Shown piece by piece: positions 26,201-41,200 of a stretch of 64,000 nucleotides of DNA. A program made the translations under genes and the position numbers. Position 1 is the first letter of the stretch. Each line of letters starts with the position of its first letter. Source of the stretch: Sipunculus nudus (taxonomy: Eukaryota; Annelida; Sipuncula; Golfingiida; Sipunculidae); contig CM049307.1 of assembly GCA_026874595.1 (NCBI GenBank), positions 61,904,370-61,968,369 of the forward strand, written 5' to 3'. The notes under the pieces were generated by a model. The model was not told the DNA's origin, searched no databases, and saw only the letters and a list, made by a program, of their open reading frames with translations.

Positions 26201-29200
26201 AACAGAGTAACCATCTTTTAATAGCCATGATTCTTTATGTGTTCCTCTTGTTAATTGTCAGTTCAGTTCTAAGCCCATGATCTACTAGCACCAAATCCAT
26301 TCATTATCAGAGTAAATGTCAAACACTAATGTTGTGTATTAAATCTTTAATTGTGCATCACATTAAATACCTAAAATACACATTGGAATACAGGTGTGTT
26401 TAATTACAATAAGGCCAAATAAAATAAAAAGGTATGCTTCTCAGGCACCGCCCTCATCAATTTTAACCCCCTGCATCAAAAATTTTTATTTTCATTTTCA
26501 TCTTTCAAGAAGATAAAATAATACAATTTTGATAAGATTTCCTTTGTTATGTATTGCTTTTACCAATTTAGCCATAAAATTCTGTTATTTTCACCTTTTT
26601 CCCTGATCATATGAAATTTTTATCAAAATATACAAAAAAGGTAAAAAATAAAATAGCAGCTGCCCCGCACTGTTTCTGAAAAAAGGGGCCTGAGAATCAT
26701 ACCTTTTTTTTTGCCTAACTGTAAAAAAAATATAAAGCACTTGAAACAGTTTGATAGAATAAATCTAGATAACACTCACAGAAACCTACCGGTACTTCTA
26801 CTGACAAAATAAACCACTAAAAATGTATTCAAGGACTACTCAAGACAATTACTTGAAATTATATAAGCACTTTGTAACAATGGCAAATTAACAAACATTC
26901 TTTTGTGTAGTTTACAGTCAACAGGCATATTTCTAGGTCAAGCCAAGCAAGTGAAGTAAGCAAACTTCTAAAATATATCACCATTTATTATAACCAAGCT
27001 TCATTTGCCTGGCTAAAAAGATTTGGGCTCTTAATATAGATCAGTGTCTCACATTTTTCACAGTTTTCATGATGATTCCCTTGCATTTGAACCTTGCTGT
27101 TGGAGCTTCATTTTCCTTATATCCTGCTGAAGGCCCATGTTTTGATAGATATATAATATAGGGTTTACCACCCCTATACTATATGAGAACGCCTTGGCAG
27201 GGGGAAGGTATGCCTCAATATGGACAGAGTGGGAAAGCAGGTAGGAGATCTGTAGTCCACATAGCGGTAACGTGCTCACCATGAAAGCAGCAAACAATAC
27301 TACCGTCCTCTTCATAGCAACAAGTAAGTGATTATGGGATTTAAATGTATATTGGACTGAATTCTTTGACATCCCTGTGTTTTCATCAGATATGGACGTT
27401 TCTGTCTTTTCAGGTTCTTGTTTGATATTCTCATTTGTCAGTTGGCTGAAGGAAGTCTCATTATTTGTCGTTGGGAGTATGTTGGTATCCTTCACAGTGA
27501 TTGTCAGATCCTCTTTGCTGAAGTACCTTTCATGTGTGTCATGATTTAAATTCTCAAGCATATATTGGTCAAGAATATGGCTGAAGGTACGTGAACGACG
27601 GATAGAGGGACGCCTTTTGTATATTTTGCTCGTGTGAGGTACTGAATTGTTGAAACTGGACTCGGACAGGTCGTTGCTTGTGACCGAAGGTTGATGCAGT
27701 TTTACACCATCTTCTATTGTGAGTCCCTTTCCATGTGTTCCGAAGTCAACCTCGCTTTCAGTATTTGCCCGAATTAGCCCACTTGTCTTGTGGCCGATGC
27801 TGTTCAACTGAGAGCAATAACAGGATGATTTTTTCACCTGTCCAGATGAAGAAACATCAAACGTTCCATGTGTAACATTCGAAGAAGTATTCAAACTAAT
27901 ACTCTGGGAAGAGCTCATACCTTTTAGTTGGCTCTTTGGACGTTTATGGTCTTTGCGGTGCTTCTTTCTGCTCTTTTTATGATGACAGGATTTGATAGAC
28001 CTCAAAAAATGTGGCGGATTAGGAGATGAGCCATCGTGAAGACTGAAGGAATCCAAGTCAGCAGTATGCCAAATTTGGTCAGCACTTTTTCGGGTATGTC
28101 GTAAGGGGTTCAGAGGCTCACTTAGGTTATCAGAATAAGGAATACTATCGCTAGATCCGTTGTAATGAAAACTTTTCTGTCTCAGCTTTGTCACTTTATG
28201 TTGCTCAGTTTGCTGACAACCATGACAGTAAGGTGTTCCAGTTGGAGTGCAGTTTTTATCGACCTGCTCACTGTTTAATGTATTCTTGGGACTTAGCAGA
28301 CTTCTGCTGAAGCTGACTGGCTGCTGTGTTTCGGCCATTTCTGTCTTTACATCCAACTGGGCTGGAAAGCTGGTGACATTTTTATCTGTCATTACATCAA
28401 CTGCTTCTGGTAGAGACATGGTTGAGGTTGACATGTTTTGTAGCCTGAGAGTCTCATTTTTAGCTTCAATCTTTCTCATATTATTTTCTGTCTGTATCTT
28501 GGAAATGTCAATATTTGATTTGCTGACCCAGGCAGTGCTGACTTTGGCTTTGCTTCTGCTGTTGCAGTGTATATCTTGATTTTGGAGCCGATTACTGCGT
28601 TGCTGCATTGCCGAGACCGCTCCTTTCAGCGGTAGGATTAGCTTGGCTCTTCTGTGCATGAGGATAAGAATTGAAACATAGCAGATAAACATCAACAGCA
28701 GAACAGTCAATATGCAGACAGTGTCTTGTACCAGTAGAGCTGGTGTAGTATTTATCCAGGTTACTAAAGAAGTAGAATTTCCACCCACTTGCAGAAAATA
28801 TGGATTTGTCTTTTTCTCATGAAGGATAACAATAACCATGTACAGAACAACAGCCAGCGGAGAGATCCAGGTGACACATATCTGTAACAGCACATGTTGT
28901 CTTACAGGCGGCTGGAAAGCCAGCCTCCACGCAGTTCTCAGCCGTAAACACATGACAATAATCAGGCTTACCCACATAACACACTGTAGGTACTGATGAA
29001 TGGTCTCAGCCAGTATTTCCAAAGCTTCATGTGATTTACCAAGTATGAACTCCAAGCTAACAGCGATATGTAACGGAGCTCCAATGCTGCATAGCAACAG
29101 CGAAGATAAGCACAGGTTGATTGTCCCAGTGTACTTCTTCTTCAGTGCCTTCCACTGGAGCACGTCCCTTAGGGCACCCACATTAGATATGACACCACAC

Positions 29201-32200
29201 ACACAGACAAGGATGTCGATGGCTATTGCCAAAAAGTGGGTGACATTAGCATTGTATGGGGTATTCATAGATGGACTCATAGCTGCTTCAACTGATGGTA
29301 GAAGTTCTTGTCAGATGCACTTCAGAGTAACCTTTGCTAAGGCCTGACAAAACAGCAGCTGATACAGTGGCAAATGTCTGACTTTCTCTCACCAAATGGT
29401 TGGACTGATATTCTTAATGCATTTAGGAGACAAGATCATCGATCTGATTTGAACCTCAATGGGCCACAAATTTAAGGAAGTCTCCCCCTGAAAACTTTGC
29501 ATTGAAAACTTCCAGTTCCCAATGGCATTTGATGGAAGATGTTTTCATGTCCTTAAGCAGCAGAAACAGGTGTCATTAGTTCATATATTCTTCAGTTAAT
29601 CTTCTGACTGTTAACATAAAGAATATGTTCAATACAGATGGCAGTTTATCCAAGTCATTCCCAGAAAGCACATACAAAGAATATTCCCACTTACAAAGAT
29701 GGCACTTCCTTATAAATTCTCCACTGCAATAAACAGTGACTGCTCACATTTCTGCTTCGTCTCAGATACAGATGGTAATGGTTATTTTTCCTACAGATGA
29801 CACATGTATAGCAGATAATTTACAGATAGCAGAAATTCAGTTTTTTCTTTTGTCATACCTAATTCAGACAAATCCCTGTGATGTTTAAGTCATCATGCCC
29901 ATTGTTCCAGTTATAAATTATGCCATATTGGCATATTTCCTGAAGGTTTAGTAAGTTCTGCTGTGATGTTGCCACATCTTTGTAAATTTGCTTGGATCTA
30001 CCAATATAGCTGCAGTCCCCATATGCTGGAGGCCAAGTCTGGTGGTGAGCTGCAGCAGTGGTATGAGAACTAACAGGTAGTGTCTATTGGCAATGGTAAC
30101 AGAGTAGTGCTAGTGACTGGTTTAAGTCATCAACAGATGTTTCGAGAAAATCTGAATTTGCTTCATTCTGCTTGCTGGCTAACACAGGACTGAATTAAGT
30201 AAGTCACTCACTGTAGGTTTGATCTGCCTACATTAGGTTCAGATTGACTGTAGCATCATGTTTTGTCCCTGATTGGTATTTTTGTTCCCTGAGAAACGTT
30301 TTGATTGGTAGACTCTATGACGTCTGTGACATATGTCCCTCACAAATGTGCTAAATGACATTAAATGAACCAGTCCAGTTCACACCTGGCATTTCCAGTA
30401 TAGATTTATGTAAGGTGCAATGCACAATTTTATCTTCACACTGGAAGCTAATTTCCTGTTATTCATTATATTATTAAAAAGCTTCCAAATACTTGGACTT
30501 AATAGAAAATTGTTCCTTCGAAATTTTAAGGAAATGTCATTAATACCTAATTGGCTTGTGCTGACATGCTTATTACATTTTGTTTATGCTTATTTGATTT
30601 TTTACAGCATTTTATTACAGATAATAAATTTATGTTAATAATTATACTTTGCTCATGTCCATTATTCTTTAATTTACAGGGTTACATTTTAGCAGGGTCA
30701 TTTCCTCTTAGCTTATCGAATGCTTATACATATGAAAAACCAAAAGAAATAAGTATGCAGTTTGCATTTGCTAAAATTTTCCAAAATTCAGCTGAGCCCT
30801 TGTTTCATGTTTGTACATTTGAAATAATTTTCACAGCAGGTACACATAAGGATGTAATCTGTAAAATTCTGAAATTTAAAAATAAAAGCTTAAAAGTTAG
30901 GCTTGTTATTGAAGTTTTTTTCAGAGGGTTAATTGTATTCATTTACATTGTCAAGCTCAGGCTGCCCACTTATGGTCACTACAGCACTGCCTGGGTAACC
31001 TTATTTGTGATGCAACACTGGTCGAGCACTGCTGCTGTCACAGTTACTCTCATGTTGCCTCCACATTTTACCACTTGCACTTGTTGCATGTGACCATATG
31101 GTTATCTGTCGAGTGTGACTGTTATATCACTGGTGACAATAACGTCAAACCACATGCTGTGCTGTTTCCATGAAAGGTGTCTTGAATGAACGTACATCTT
31201 GGGAAGGGGGCATGGTTGTTGTTTATTATGTTTACAGTCAAGTACAGCAATACCACTATGTCTAGGGTGTGTTTTTTTTTCAAAATATTCAATTGAAAAG
31301 TTACCAGGAATAACACAGGTTAAATTAATATTCCATATCACTACCTTCAGCACATGGTTTGTGTCCCCATATTGGATGCTTTTTTAATTTCTTTTTAAAT
31401 AATTAAAGTGAATTAAAATATAGTTAAACCTATCAGCAGGGATGATTTATGAGCCAAATCATGGATAAATAAAGGTGCAATTAAAAATTCTGAATCAAGT
31501 GTTATTTTCTTTATTTATTGTCTTGCAAATTTGAATATTTATTTTATAAAAAAAGTTCATGTGTGCATCATGTGATGTTGCCTGATCAAATAAGATATAA
31601 ATGTTGATGCAATTTAGAATTGTGAATCAACTTAAAATTCAGATATATATGATACACTGTAAATGTATAGTATAATTTATAAACTTGAAAAAAATGAAAT
31701 AAAAAAATGAGGATCTACTGAAAACATTTGTTCATTGTGTTCCACTTAGTAGAATGGGAATTAAATTGATTTGCTTTGTATTTCCCATCTCTCTGCCTGT
31801 TTAAAAATATTTAATTATTATGTATATACTTTTTCCTGTATGCACTGTTGAATTAATTTTCATATCCTGTATGTATATGCAAGGATGTTGTAACTACCAC
31901 AGTATGGACTGTTAATCCATTGGTAATCACAGTGTTTGCATAAGGTTACATCTGTTATCTGCTGTCTGAAGAATGGCTCCACCTTATGTTACAAGTATAT
32001 TGAGATAAGATAAGCCTTTATTAGCCCTCAACCCTTAGGCTGATGGGCTATTGTCGTCACCCATGCTGTCCATCCGGCATCCGTGATCTTTTACCTTGTG
32101 AACGGGATATCTCTAAAAGGATTCACTGTACAAATTTTATTTTTTTCGGTGCAGATGTGTATTGACAAAATGTCAGTCAAGTTTGAAGATGGGTGACCTT

Positions 32201-35200
32201 GACTTACTTTTCAAGGTTACAGCTTATTATAGAAAAAAGCTGAGGAGCTTATTTCTCAGGAACCACTTAATGGGACTGATTTTCTGTAACTGCTGCATGA
32301 GTATCGGGGCACCACCTACTATTTTTAATGAATTTTCATATGATTTTTAACTTTAGCCTCGTGAGGGGGATATTTCCTGAAGTATTCCACTCGGGAACTC
32401 ATTTTCTTCAGTGCTGATGCATAAACAAATGTCGATCAAGTTTGAAGGTGGGTGACCTTGACCTCCTTTACAAGGTCACAGAGCTTATTTCTCAGGAACC
32501 ATTTGGTGGATTGTTATGAAACATGGTATGGTCATTTGCCTTGGTGATATTTAAGTGCTGAATGAGTTTGAGGTGACAGACTTGCAAAGGTACCACATAC
32601 CTCTCTGGTTAAATTTTAAACATGAACCAGAGATATATGTACAGATCAACCATTTGAGAACAAATATTTCATAGTTGTTAGTAATACCACCCATAAACAG
32701 TGTGCTTGTGGCTGAGGGCTTTTGTCAGCTTTTGCTGATATTATAGTTATTCTAGAAATTCAGATTGCAAGCATTTTAAGCAGTGGTAGTAAGCACAGCA
32801 AAGGTATTTGTACATGTAACTAAGAATGACATAGGAAATATATTACTCAACATAATCACACATAATTAAAATCAAATCACAGACATTTTTCATATAACAG
32901 AGGATCTATCCTACACCTAAAATAAAAACAGTTATGAATTAATGAATATATATATATATATTATTGAATATCAAACATTATATCATAGAAGCTTTCACAT
33001 TGTTAAGAATTTTGATGCTAGCAGGTCCGAATGTCATGCTATATCTTGCTGTTGGGCGTGGTATGGATCTTAGCCTTTTTTTCCCGGACCCTAGGGTGTT
33101 GTATAAGCAGTGCATGAAAGGGATTGGCCATGATAGCCTTTGCTTTCTGTATGACACTGTAATAGTAGAGCTCATGCAACATTTTTACATTCCATAGTCC
33201 CAACTTTTTACTCAAAGAAACAATACTTTCAAGTTTATTTTTTGACTGGACACTGCAATTTCAAAACAGCCTGCAATACAAAATGTAGATGCAGACTGTA
33301 TTACTGACATGTAGAAAAGTTCCATTATTATTGCGTCCACTTTTATCCTGTTCAGTTTTCTCAAGAAGAACAGTCTTATACTAGCCTTTTTGCAAATGTT
33401 TGCCACATTATTTTCAAAGGTAAATTTTTTAATCAATTAGAGTACCCAAATATTTGAATTCTCTTATATTTTCTACCATCTGACCATTTATTATAAAAGG
33501 TTCGTGTTTTTCATTTCCTTTCCTTTAATCTACAATTGTTTCCTTCACAAACCTTTGTACCTCTAGCCTGTAATCCAAATCTGGTTTATTAGAAAGACCA
33601 ACCAATGGCATGTTGATCATGTGCCAAGTACAGTCCAACCTGTCTGAACGACCACCTGTGAAATGCGGGCACCTGGCTATTACGACCACTAGTTATCAGT
33701 CCCTTTTGAAATTCTGTTATATTAGCTATAGAAAAAACCTGTAAAATACGACCACCTGGCTATTACTGATTACGGGCAGTTTTTCCTGACCAAAGTGACA
33801 TATTACTAATTAATTGACCTGCCTAATGCGGGCACTCTTTGGGCTACTCACTGACCAGTGCTGACTGGTCGGTTGATTGACCATGCATGAAGTTGCGGTC
33901 ACTTGCACCGCTCTCTGTTTGTTTTACTGTTGAGCGTGTGTAAGGAGCACAGACTGATTAGGACTTATTAGGACCCTGGCAGTGGGCCTGGAGCCCCAGG
34001 CGGGCAACGTGACTGGCTCACATGACCTATCCACATGAATGGAGTGCCCCGAAGTCAATCTTTATTGTGTGCCTCTGTGATCTGTCTTTGATCTATTCAG
34101 TGCATTACATCAAATTACACAGATAAGTACATGTACATTTAGGTGCAATTAAAAAATACATGTAACACCAAGATTGTTCCCTCCTGCAAATATATTTTTA
34201 TTTATAGACATAAAGATGGTCTAATATGTATATTTCTGTCTTACATGACATTGTCAGCTAGATTCATGCAGTTCCTAAATGTTTAGAAACTGTCAAATAT
34301 GACCACTTGTCTATTACGACCACTTTGCTCAGTCCCTTGTGTGGTCCCATTAGACAGGTTCGACTGTATGTATGGTAAGCTGCAGGGGACTCCTATTTTG
34401 ACCTACCAAACCTGTTTTGTAGTATTTTCTGTGAGCTAAAATGAACTTTTCAATGTCTTCCTATGCATTGCAAAATTTTTTAACACAATAGCTTTCATAT
34501 CATCTTAAACTATTCCTTTGAGTCAGGAGATATTAATGAATTTGAATTGAAATTAATTATTTTAAAATATTATCTTTACAGCACTTTTATTTGTTTGTAT
34601 ATATTATGTCTGTTACCTATATTCTCAGGATTTTCTGCAGCAGTTAACACCAAATTTTACAGGAATTTTGATCTAGTGAATGTAAAGCTGCTGCTGGTTC
34701 CACCTGTGCTGACCTTATTATTGTGAACAAAGATGAAATATTCCACCTTTCCTGAATGTAAAGCAGATTTAAACAGTAGATGGCTTCCCCTATGTTGGAC
34801 TATTACTGACATGGTATTATCAGTTTCACAGTTTAGGCAAACTTTGCATAGAAAACCTCTGTTTGTTCAATATTGATGATGACAGATGGCTGCTTGCAGT
34901 CTGATGTGTGGTATTTTTGCTGACCAAGGCACAAGTCATAACAATTTGACCATGGACTTTCAAATTTTAATACACATAGACTTGGGTAAATTCTCATGTG
35001 TGTGTGTGTGTGTGTGTGTAAGGTTAAATTGAGAGGTGAAGAGCTGTGACTTACGACTAATGGCACCGTTATGCACTTGTACAAAAAAGGAAAAAAATTA
35101 AGCAGTAGCCATGGATATAAAAAAAATAGTAGTTTAACATTTGTAATTATGTATATTATTTGTTTGTAGGCTGGACTGGGAAAAGCTGTCAGAATATTTT

Positions 35201-38200
35201 CCTCTTCAGTCAGTACTGGATGGATTATTCAGCCTGTGTGATAAATTATTCGACATAGAGATACATGTAAGTGTACATCATATCTTTAAAAATGATATAG
35301 TCCGTCCCAGTACCCGTGTCCGCATGTTTTTTTGCGATAATTATTTTTAAAATATTCTTTAAAAAAGCCCTTTGGCCTGAAACAGATATACAGATATTCC
35401 ACCGATTTTGTGTAAAGTTGTTATATATCATGAAAAACGTATTTACTTTGCGACTCTTTTGCGTTATTTTTGCTGAAATACCTTGAATGGCGTCTTCCCG
35501 GCACTGCTAGACAGTACATTCCTCCATGTTACACTTTCCATGTCTATGGCTGCGTTTGGTGTTTGTTAGACAACAGTGACGTCACAAAGACGTCACAGTG
35601 ATCGGTCGCACGTCACCATCAATTGACTGACGTCATAAGTTTGACTGGCTTGTTTATTATCAGTTCTCAGGTAAGGAATAAGTCGTAAACGCTGTAGCTT
35701 GTTTTGTCATATTTTGGACTATTTGTTTCATATAAAATCAAGGCAAGGTAAGGTATTACTTTTTACGCAGGTAGTCGGCGGAATAGCTCCTGCAACCTTT
35801 GGACAAGAAAGGTTTACACTGCTTTACTTGTATAAAAAATTATTCCGGAAAAACATGCGGACACAGGTACTGGGACGGACTATAAATTTTTATTTTTACA
35901 CCATTTTATTTCAGTTAATAAATTAAATGTATATTATTATACTACAGCTCATATCCATTATTCTATAAATAGCAGAATTTTTTATGTTCCCAGTGGATAT
36001 ATTAACATGCATATTATAGTCACTTAGTTGATATACTGAAACTTAAACAAATTTATCTATGTGATCATGACAGGCCTCTCCATCTGTCATGTAGTTCATA
36101 AAAGTCTAAAGTCAACACAACCACTAGGATTTTATACAAATATTCTCAGAATTAATTTCAGCTGAGCACAGTGACCCACTGGTTCCTTGTTTGTAAAACA
36201 CCCCAAAATTGTATTCACAACTGGTAACATGATCAATTTGATTCCACAATGATTTAATTTAAATTTGAATCTGTACTGGTTACAAGACAAACTTGATCCA
36301 AGCCATGGTGATTACCCAATACTTTTCTTCACAGGACAGTACCAGTGGGACAGCAGTTTGGCATCCAGATGTCCGCTACTACAAGATAACAGATCCCAAA
36401 GGTATGACCTTACTCTTGTTCTGATTACACAGTGTAGTCTTCAATCAGTGTTGAAATGCTAGAATTTTTTCACCGTATTTAATTTTTTTTTCAATTTTTT
36501 GCCTCCGCCAGGGGGATATGCATTCATCTCCCATTGTGTGTATGTGTTTATTAGTTCATGTCTGTCTTTGTGCACAACAACTCACTCAGTCATGAACAGA
36601 ATCTAATGAAGATTCTGTTAGATTTTGGTGTGGATCTGGCATATGATCTGGCTATGGGAACATTATGAAGGAATATTCACAAATGTGCTGCCACTTGTGC
36701 CCAAATGAACCTAGGGACATAAGCTGAATAAGTAAGAGGCAGAGGCTTGCATTCATTAAAATGCAGATTTCTAGTTTCTGAATAAGATATAACCTGGCTT
36801 ACAAACCATGTCTGTTTTGGGACTCATCTAGTGGGGGTTAGGGAATTTTCAGTGCTATGAGAAATCTTTTTCTGCAATGTATAACCTTGCTGGTTTATTG
36901 TATACAGATAGAACATGAATACCCTGCATACACTCCCATATTTAGTGAACCAACTTATCTGTTTATTCATGTTCTGTCGTTTTATGTATTGTACTGTGGT
37001 CTGCCTTTTTGTTTGCAAAGGTTTCAAATTCATGATATTTGTGAAAGGAGAATTATTGCCTTCGTGAATAAGAGGTTTTAGGTAAATTGAAAGGTTGAAA
37101 AGATATATAATGAATAATAATATCATATATTTACCTACTGAAAATGAAGTCAACAGAATTTCCTGAAATTTTCATATTTAACCCTGTGAATTACATTTTG
37201 TTTCTAATTACTCATTGATCTCAAAATTAAGTAAGCCTGACCTTCCCCATACTCATTTATCTCAATAATAAGTAGGCCTGACCATCCCCCTACTCGTTGA
37301 CCTCAACATTATATAGGCCTGACCCTCCCCCTACTCATTGACCTAAACATTAAGTAGGCCTCATCCTCCCCCTACTCATTGATCTCAAAATAAAGTAGGC
37401 TTTACCCTCCCCCTGCTCATTGATCTCAACATTTAGTAGGCCTGACCCTCCCCTTACTCATTGATCTCAACATTAAGTAGGCCTGACCTTCCCCCTACTC
37501 ATTGACCTCAACATTAAGTAGGCCCGACCATCCCCCTACTCATTGACCTAAACATTAAGTAGGCCTGATCCTCCCTCTACTCATTGATCTCAAAATAAAG
37601 TAGGCCTGACCCTCCCCCTGCTCATTGATCTCAACATTAAGTAGGCCTGACCCTCCCCTACTCATTGATCTCAACATTAAGTAGGCCTGGCCAACCCCCC
37701 TACTCATTGACCTCAACATTAAGTAGGCCTGACCCTCCCCCCACTCATTGATCTAAACATTAAGTAGGCCTGACCTTCCCCCTACTCATTGACCTCAACA
37801 TTAAGTAGGCCTGGCCATCCCCCTACTCATTGACCTCAACATTAAGTAGGCCTGATCCTCCCCCTACTCATTGATCTCAACATTAAGTAGGCCTGGCCAT
37901 CCCCGTACTCATTGACCTCAACATTAAGTAGACCTGACCTTCCCCCTACTCATTGATCTCAACATTAAGTAGACCTGACCTTCCCTCTACTCATTGATCT
38001 CAACATTAAGTAGGCCTGACCCTCCCCCTACTCATTGATCTCAACATTAAGTAGGCCTCATCCTCCCCCTACTCATTGATCTCAACATTAAGTAGGCCTG
38101 TTCTTCCCCCTACTCATTGATCTCAACATTAAGTAGGCCTGGCAATCCCCGTACTCATTGACCTCAACATTAAGTAGGCCTGGCCATCCCCCTACTCATT

Positions 38201-41200
38201 GACCTCAACATTAAGTAGGTATGACCCTCCCCCTACTCATTGATCTCAACATTAAGTAGGCCTCATCCTCCCCCCTACTCATTGATCTCAACATTAAGTA
38301 GGCCTGACCCTCCCCCTACTCATTGATCTCAACATTAAGAAGGCCTGACCTTCCTCCTACTTATTGATCTCAACATTCAGTAGGCCTGACCTTCCCCCTA
38401 CTCATTGATCTCAACATTAAGTAGGCCTGACCCTCCCCTTACTCATTGACCTCAACATTAAGTAGGCCTGACCTTCCCCCTACTCATTGACCTCAACATT
38501 AAGTAGGCCCGACCATCCCCCTACTCATTGACCTTAACATTAAGTAGGCCTGATCCTCCCTCTACTCATTGATCTCAAAATAAAGTAGGCCTGACCCTCC
38601 CCCTGCTCATTGATCTCAAAATTAAGTAGGCCTGACCCTCCCCTACTCATTGATCTCAACATTAAGTAGGCCTGGCCAACCCCCCTACTCATTGACCTCA
38701 ACATTAAGTAGGCCTTACCCTCCCCCAACTCATTGATCTAAACATTAAGTAGGCCTGACCTTCCCCCTACTCACTGACCTCAACATTAAGTAGGCCTGGC
38801 CATCCCCCTACTCATTGACCTCAACATTAAGTAGGCCTGATCCTCCCCCTACTCATTGATCTCAACATTAAGTAGGCCTGGCCATCCCCGTACTCATTGA
38901 CCTCAACATTAAGTAGGCCTGGCCATCCCCCTACTCATTGACCTCAACATTAAGTAGGCCTGACCCTCCCCCTACTCATTGATCTCAACATTAAGTAGGC
39001 CTGATCCTCCCTCTACTCATTGATCTCAACATTAAGTAGACCTGACCTTCCCCCTACTCATTGATCTCAACATTAAGTAGACCTGACCTTCCCTCTACTC
39101 ATTGATCTCAATATTAAGTAGGCCTGACCCTCCCCCTACTCATTGATCTCAACATTAAGTAGGCCTCATCCTCCCCCTACTCATTGATCTCAACATTAAG
39201 TAGACCTGACCTTCCCCCTACTCATTGATCTCAACATTAAGTAGGCCTGTTCTTCCCCCTACTCATTGATCTCAACATTAAGTAGGCCTGGCCATCCCCG
39301 TACTCATTGACCTCAACATTAAGTAGGCCTGGCCATCCCCCTACTCATTGACCTCAACATTAAGTAGGTATGACCCTCCCCCTACTCATTGATCTCAACA
39401 TTAAGTAGGCCTGATCCTCCCTCTACTCATTGATCTCAACATTAAGTAGACCTGACCTTCCCCCTACTCATTGATCTCAACATTAAGTAGACCTGACCTT
39501 CCCTCTACTCATTGATCTCAACATTAAGTAGGCCTGACCCTCCCCCTACTCATTGATCTCAACATTAAGTAGGCCTCATCCTCCCCCTACTCATTGATCT
39601 CAACATTAAGTAGACCTGACCTTCCCCCTACTCATTGATCTCAACATTAAGTAGGCCTGTTCTTCCCCCTACTCATTGATCTCAACATTAAGTAGGCCTG
39701 ACCCTCCCCCTACTCATTGATCTCAAAATTAAGTAGGCCTGGCCATCCCCCTACTCATTGATCTCAACATTAAGTAGACCTGACCTTCCCCCTACTCATT
39801 GATCTCAACATTAAGTAGGCCTCATCCTCCCCCTACTCATTGATCTCAACATTAAGTAGGCTTGGCCATCCCCCTACTCATTGATCTCAACATTAAGTAG
39901 GCCTGACCCTCCCTCTACTCATTGACCTCAACATTAAGTAGGCCTGACCCTCCCCCTACTCATTGATCTCAACATTAAGTAGGCCTCATCCTCCCCCCTA
40001 CTCATTGATCTCAACATTAAGTAGGCCTGACCCTCCCCCTACTCATTGATCTCAACATTAAGTAGGCCTGACCTTCCCCCTACTCATTGATCTAAACATT
40101 AAGTAGGCCTGACCTTCCCCCTACTCATTGATCTCAACATTAAGTAGACCTGACCCTCCCCCTACTCATTGATCTCAACATTAAGTAGACCTGACCTTCC
40201 CCCTACTCATTGATCTCAACATTAAGTAGACCTGACCTTCCCCCTACTCATTGATCTCAACATTAAGTAGGCCTGAGCTTACCCCTACTCATTGATCTCA
40301 ACATTAAGTAGGCCTCATCCTCCCCCTACTCATTGATCTCAACATTAAGTAGGCCTGACCCTCCCCCTACTCATTGATCTCAACATTAAGTAGGCCTCAT
40401 CCTCCCCCTACTCATTGATCTCAACATTAAGTAGACCTGACCTTCCCCCTACTCATTGATCTCAACATTAAGTAGGCCTGTTCTTCCCCCTACTCATTGA
40501 TCTCAACATTTAGTAGGCCTGACCCTCCCCCTACTCATTGATCTCAAAATTAAGTAGGCCTGGCCATCCCCCTACTCATTGATCTCAACATTAAGTAGAC
40601 CTGACCTTCCCCCTACTCATTGATCTCAACATTAAGTAGGCCTCATCCTCCCCCTACTCATTGATCTCAACATTAAGTAGACCTGACCTTCCCTCTACTC
40701 ATTGATCTCAACATTAAGTAGGCCTGGCCATCCTCCTACTCATTGATCTCAACATTAAGAAGGCCTGACCCTCCCCCTACTCATTGATCTCAACATTAAG
40801 TAGACCTGACCTTCCCCCTACTCATTGATCTCAACATTAAGTAGGCCTCATCCTCCCCCTACTCATTGATCTCAACATTAAGTAGACCTGACCTTCCCCC
40901 TACTCATTGATCTCAACATTAAGTAGGCCTCATCCTCCCCCTACTCATTGATCTCAACATTAAGTAGACCTGAACTTCCCCCTACTCATTGATCTCAACA
41001 TTAAGTAGGCCTCATCCTCCCCCTACTCATTGATCTCAACATTAAGTAGACCTGACCTTCCCCCTACTCATTGATCTCAACATTAAGTAGGCCTCATCCT
41101 CCCCCTACTCATTGATCTCAACATTAAGTAGGCCTCATCCTCCCCCCTACTCATTGATCTCAACATTAAGTAGACCTGACCTTCCCCCTACTCATTGATC

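Noticed and set aside
28247-28579. 110-codon frame on the plus strand
   Set aside because: Shadow of the GPCR coding strand.
30551-31093. 180-codon plus-strand frame in intron 9
   Set aside because: Hydrophobic by T-richness, overlaps a dispersed repeat remnant, no family pattern.
34350-34370. GGTTCGACTG as a tRNA T-arm
   Set aside because: It is the terminal inverted repeat of the transposon; no cloverleaf can be drawn around it.
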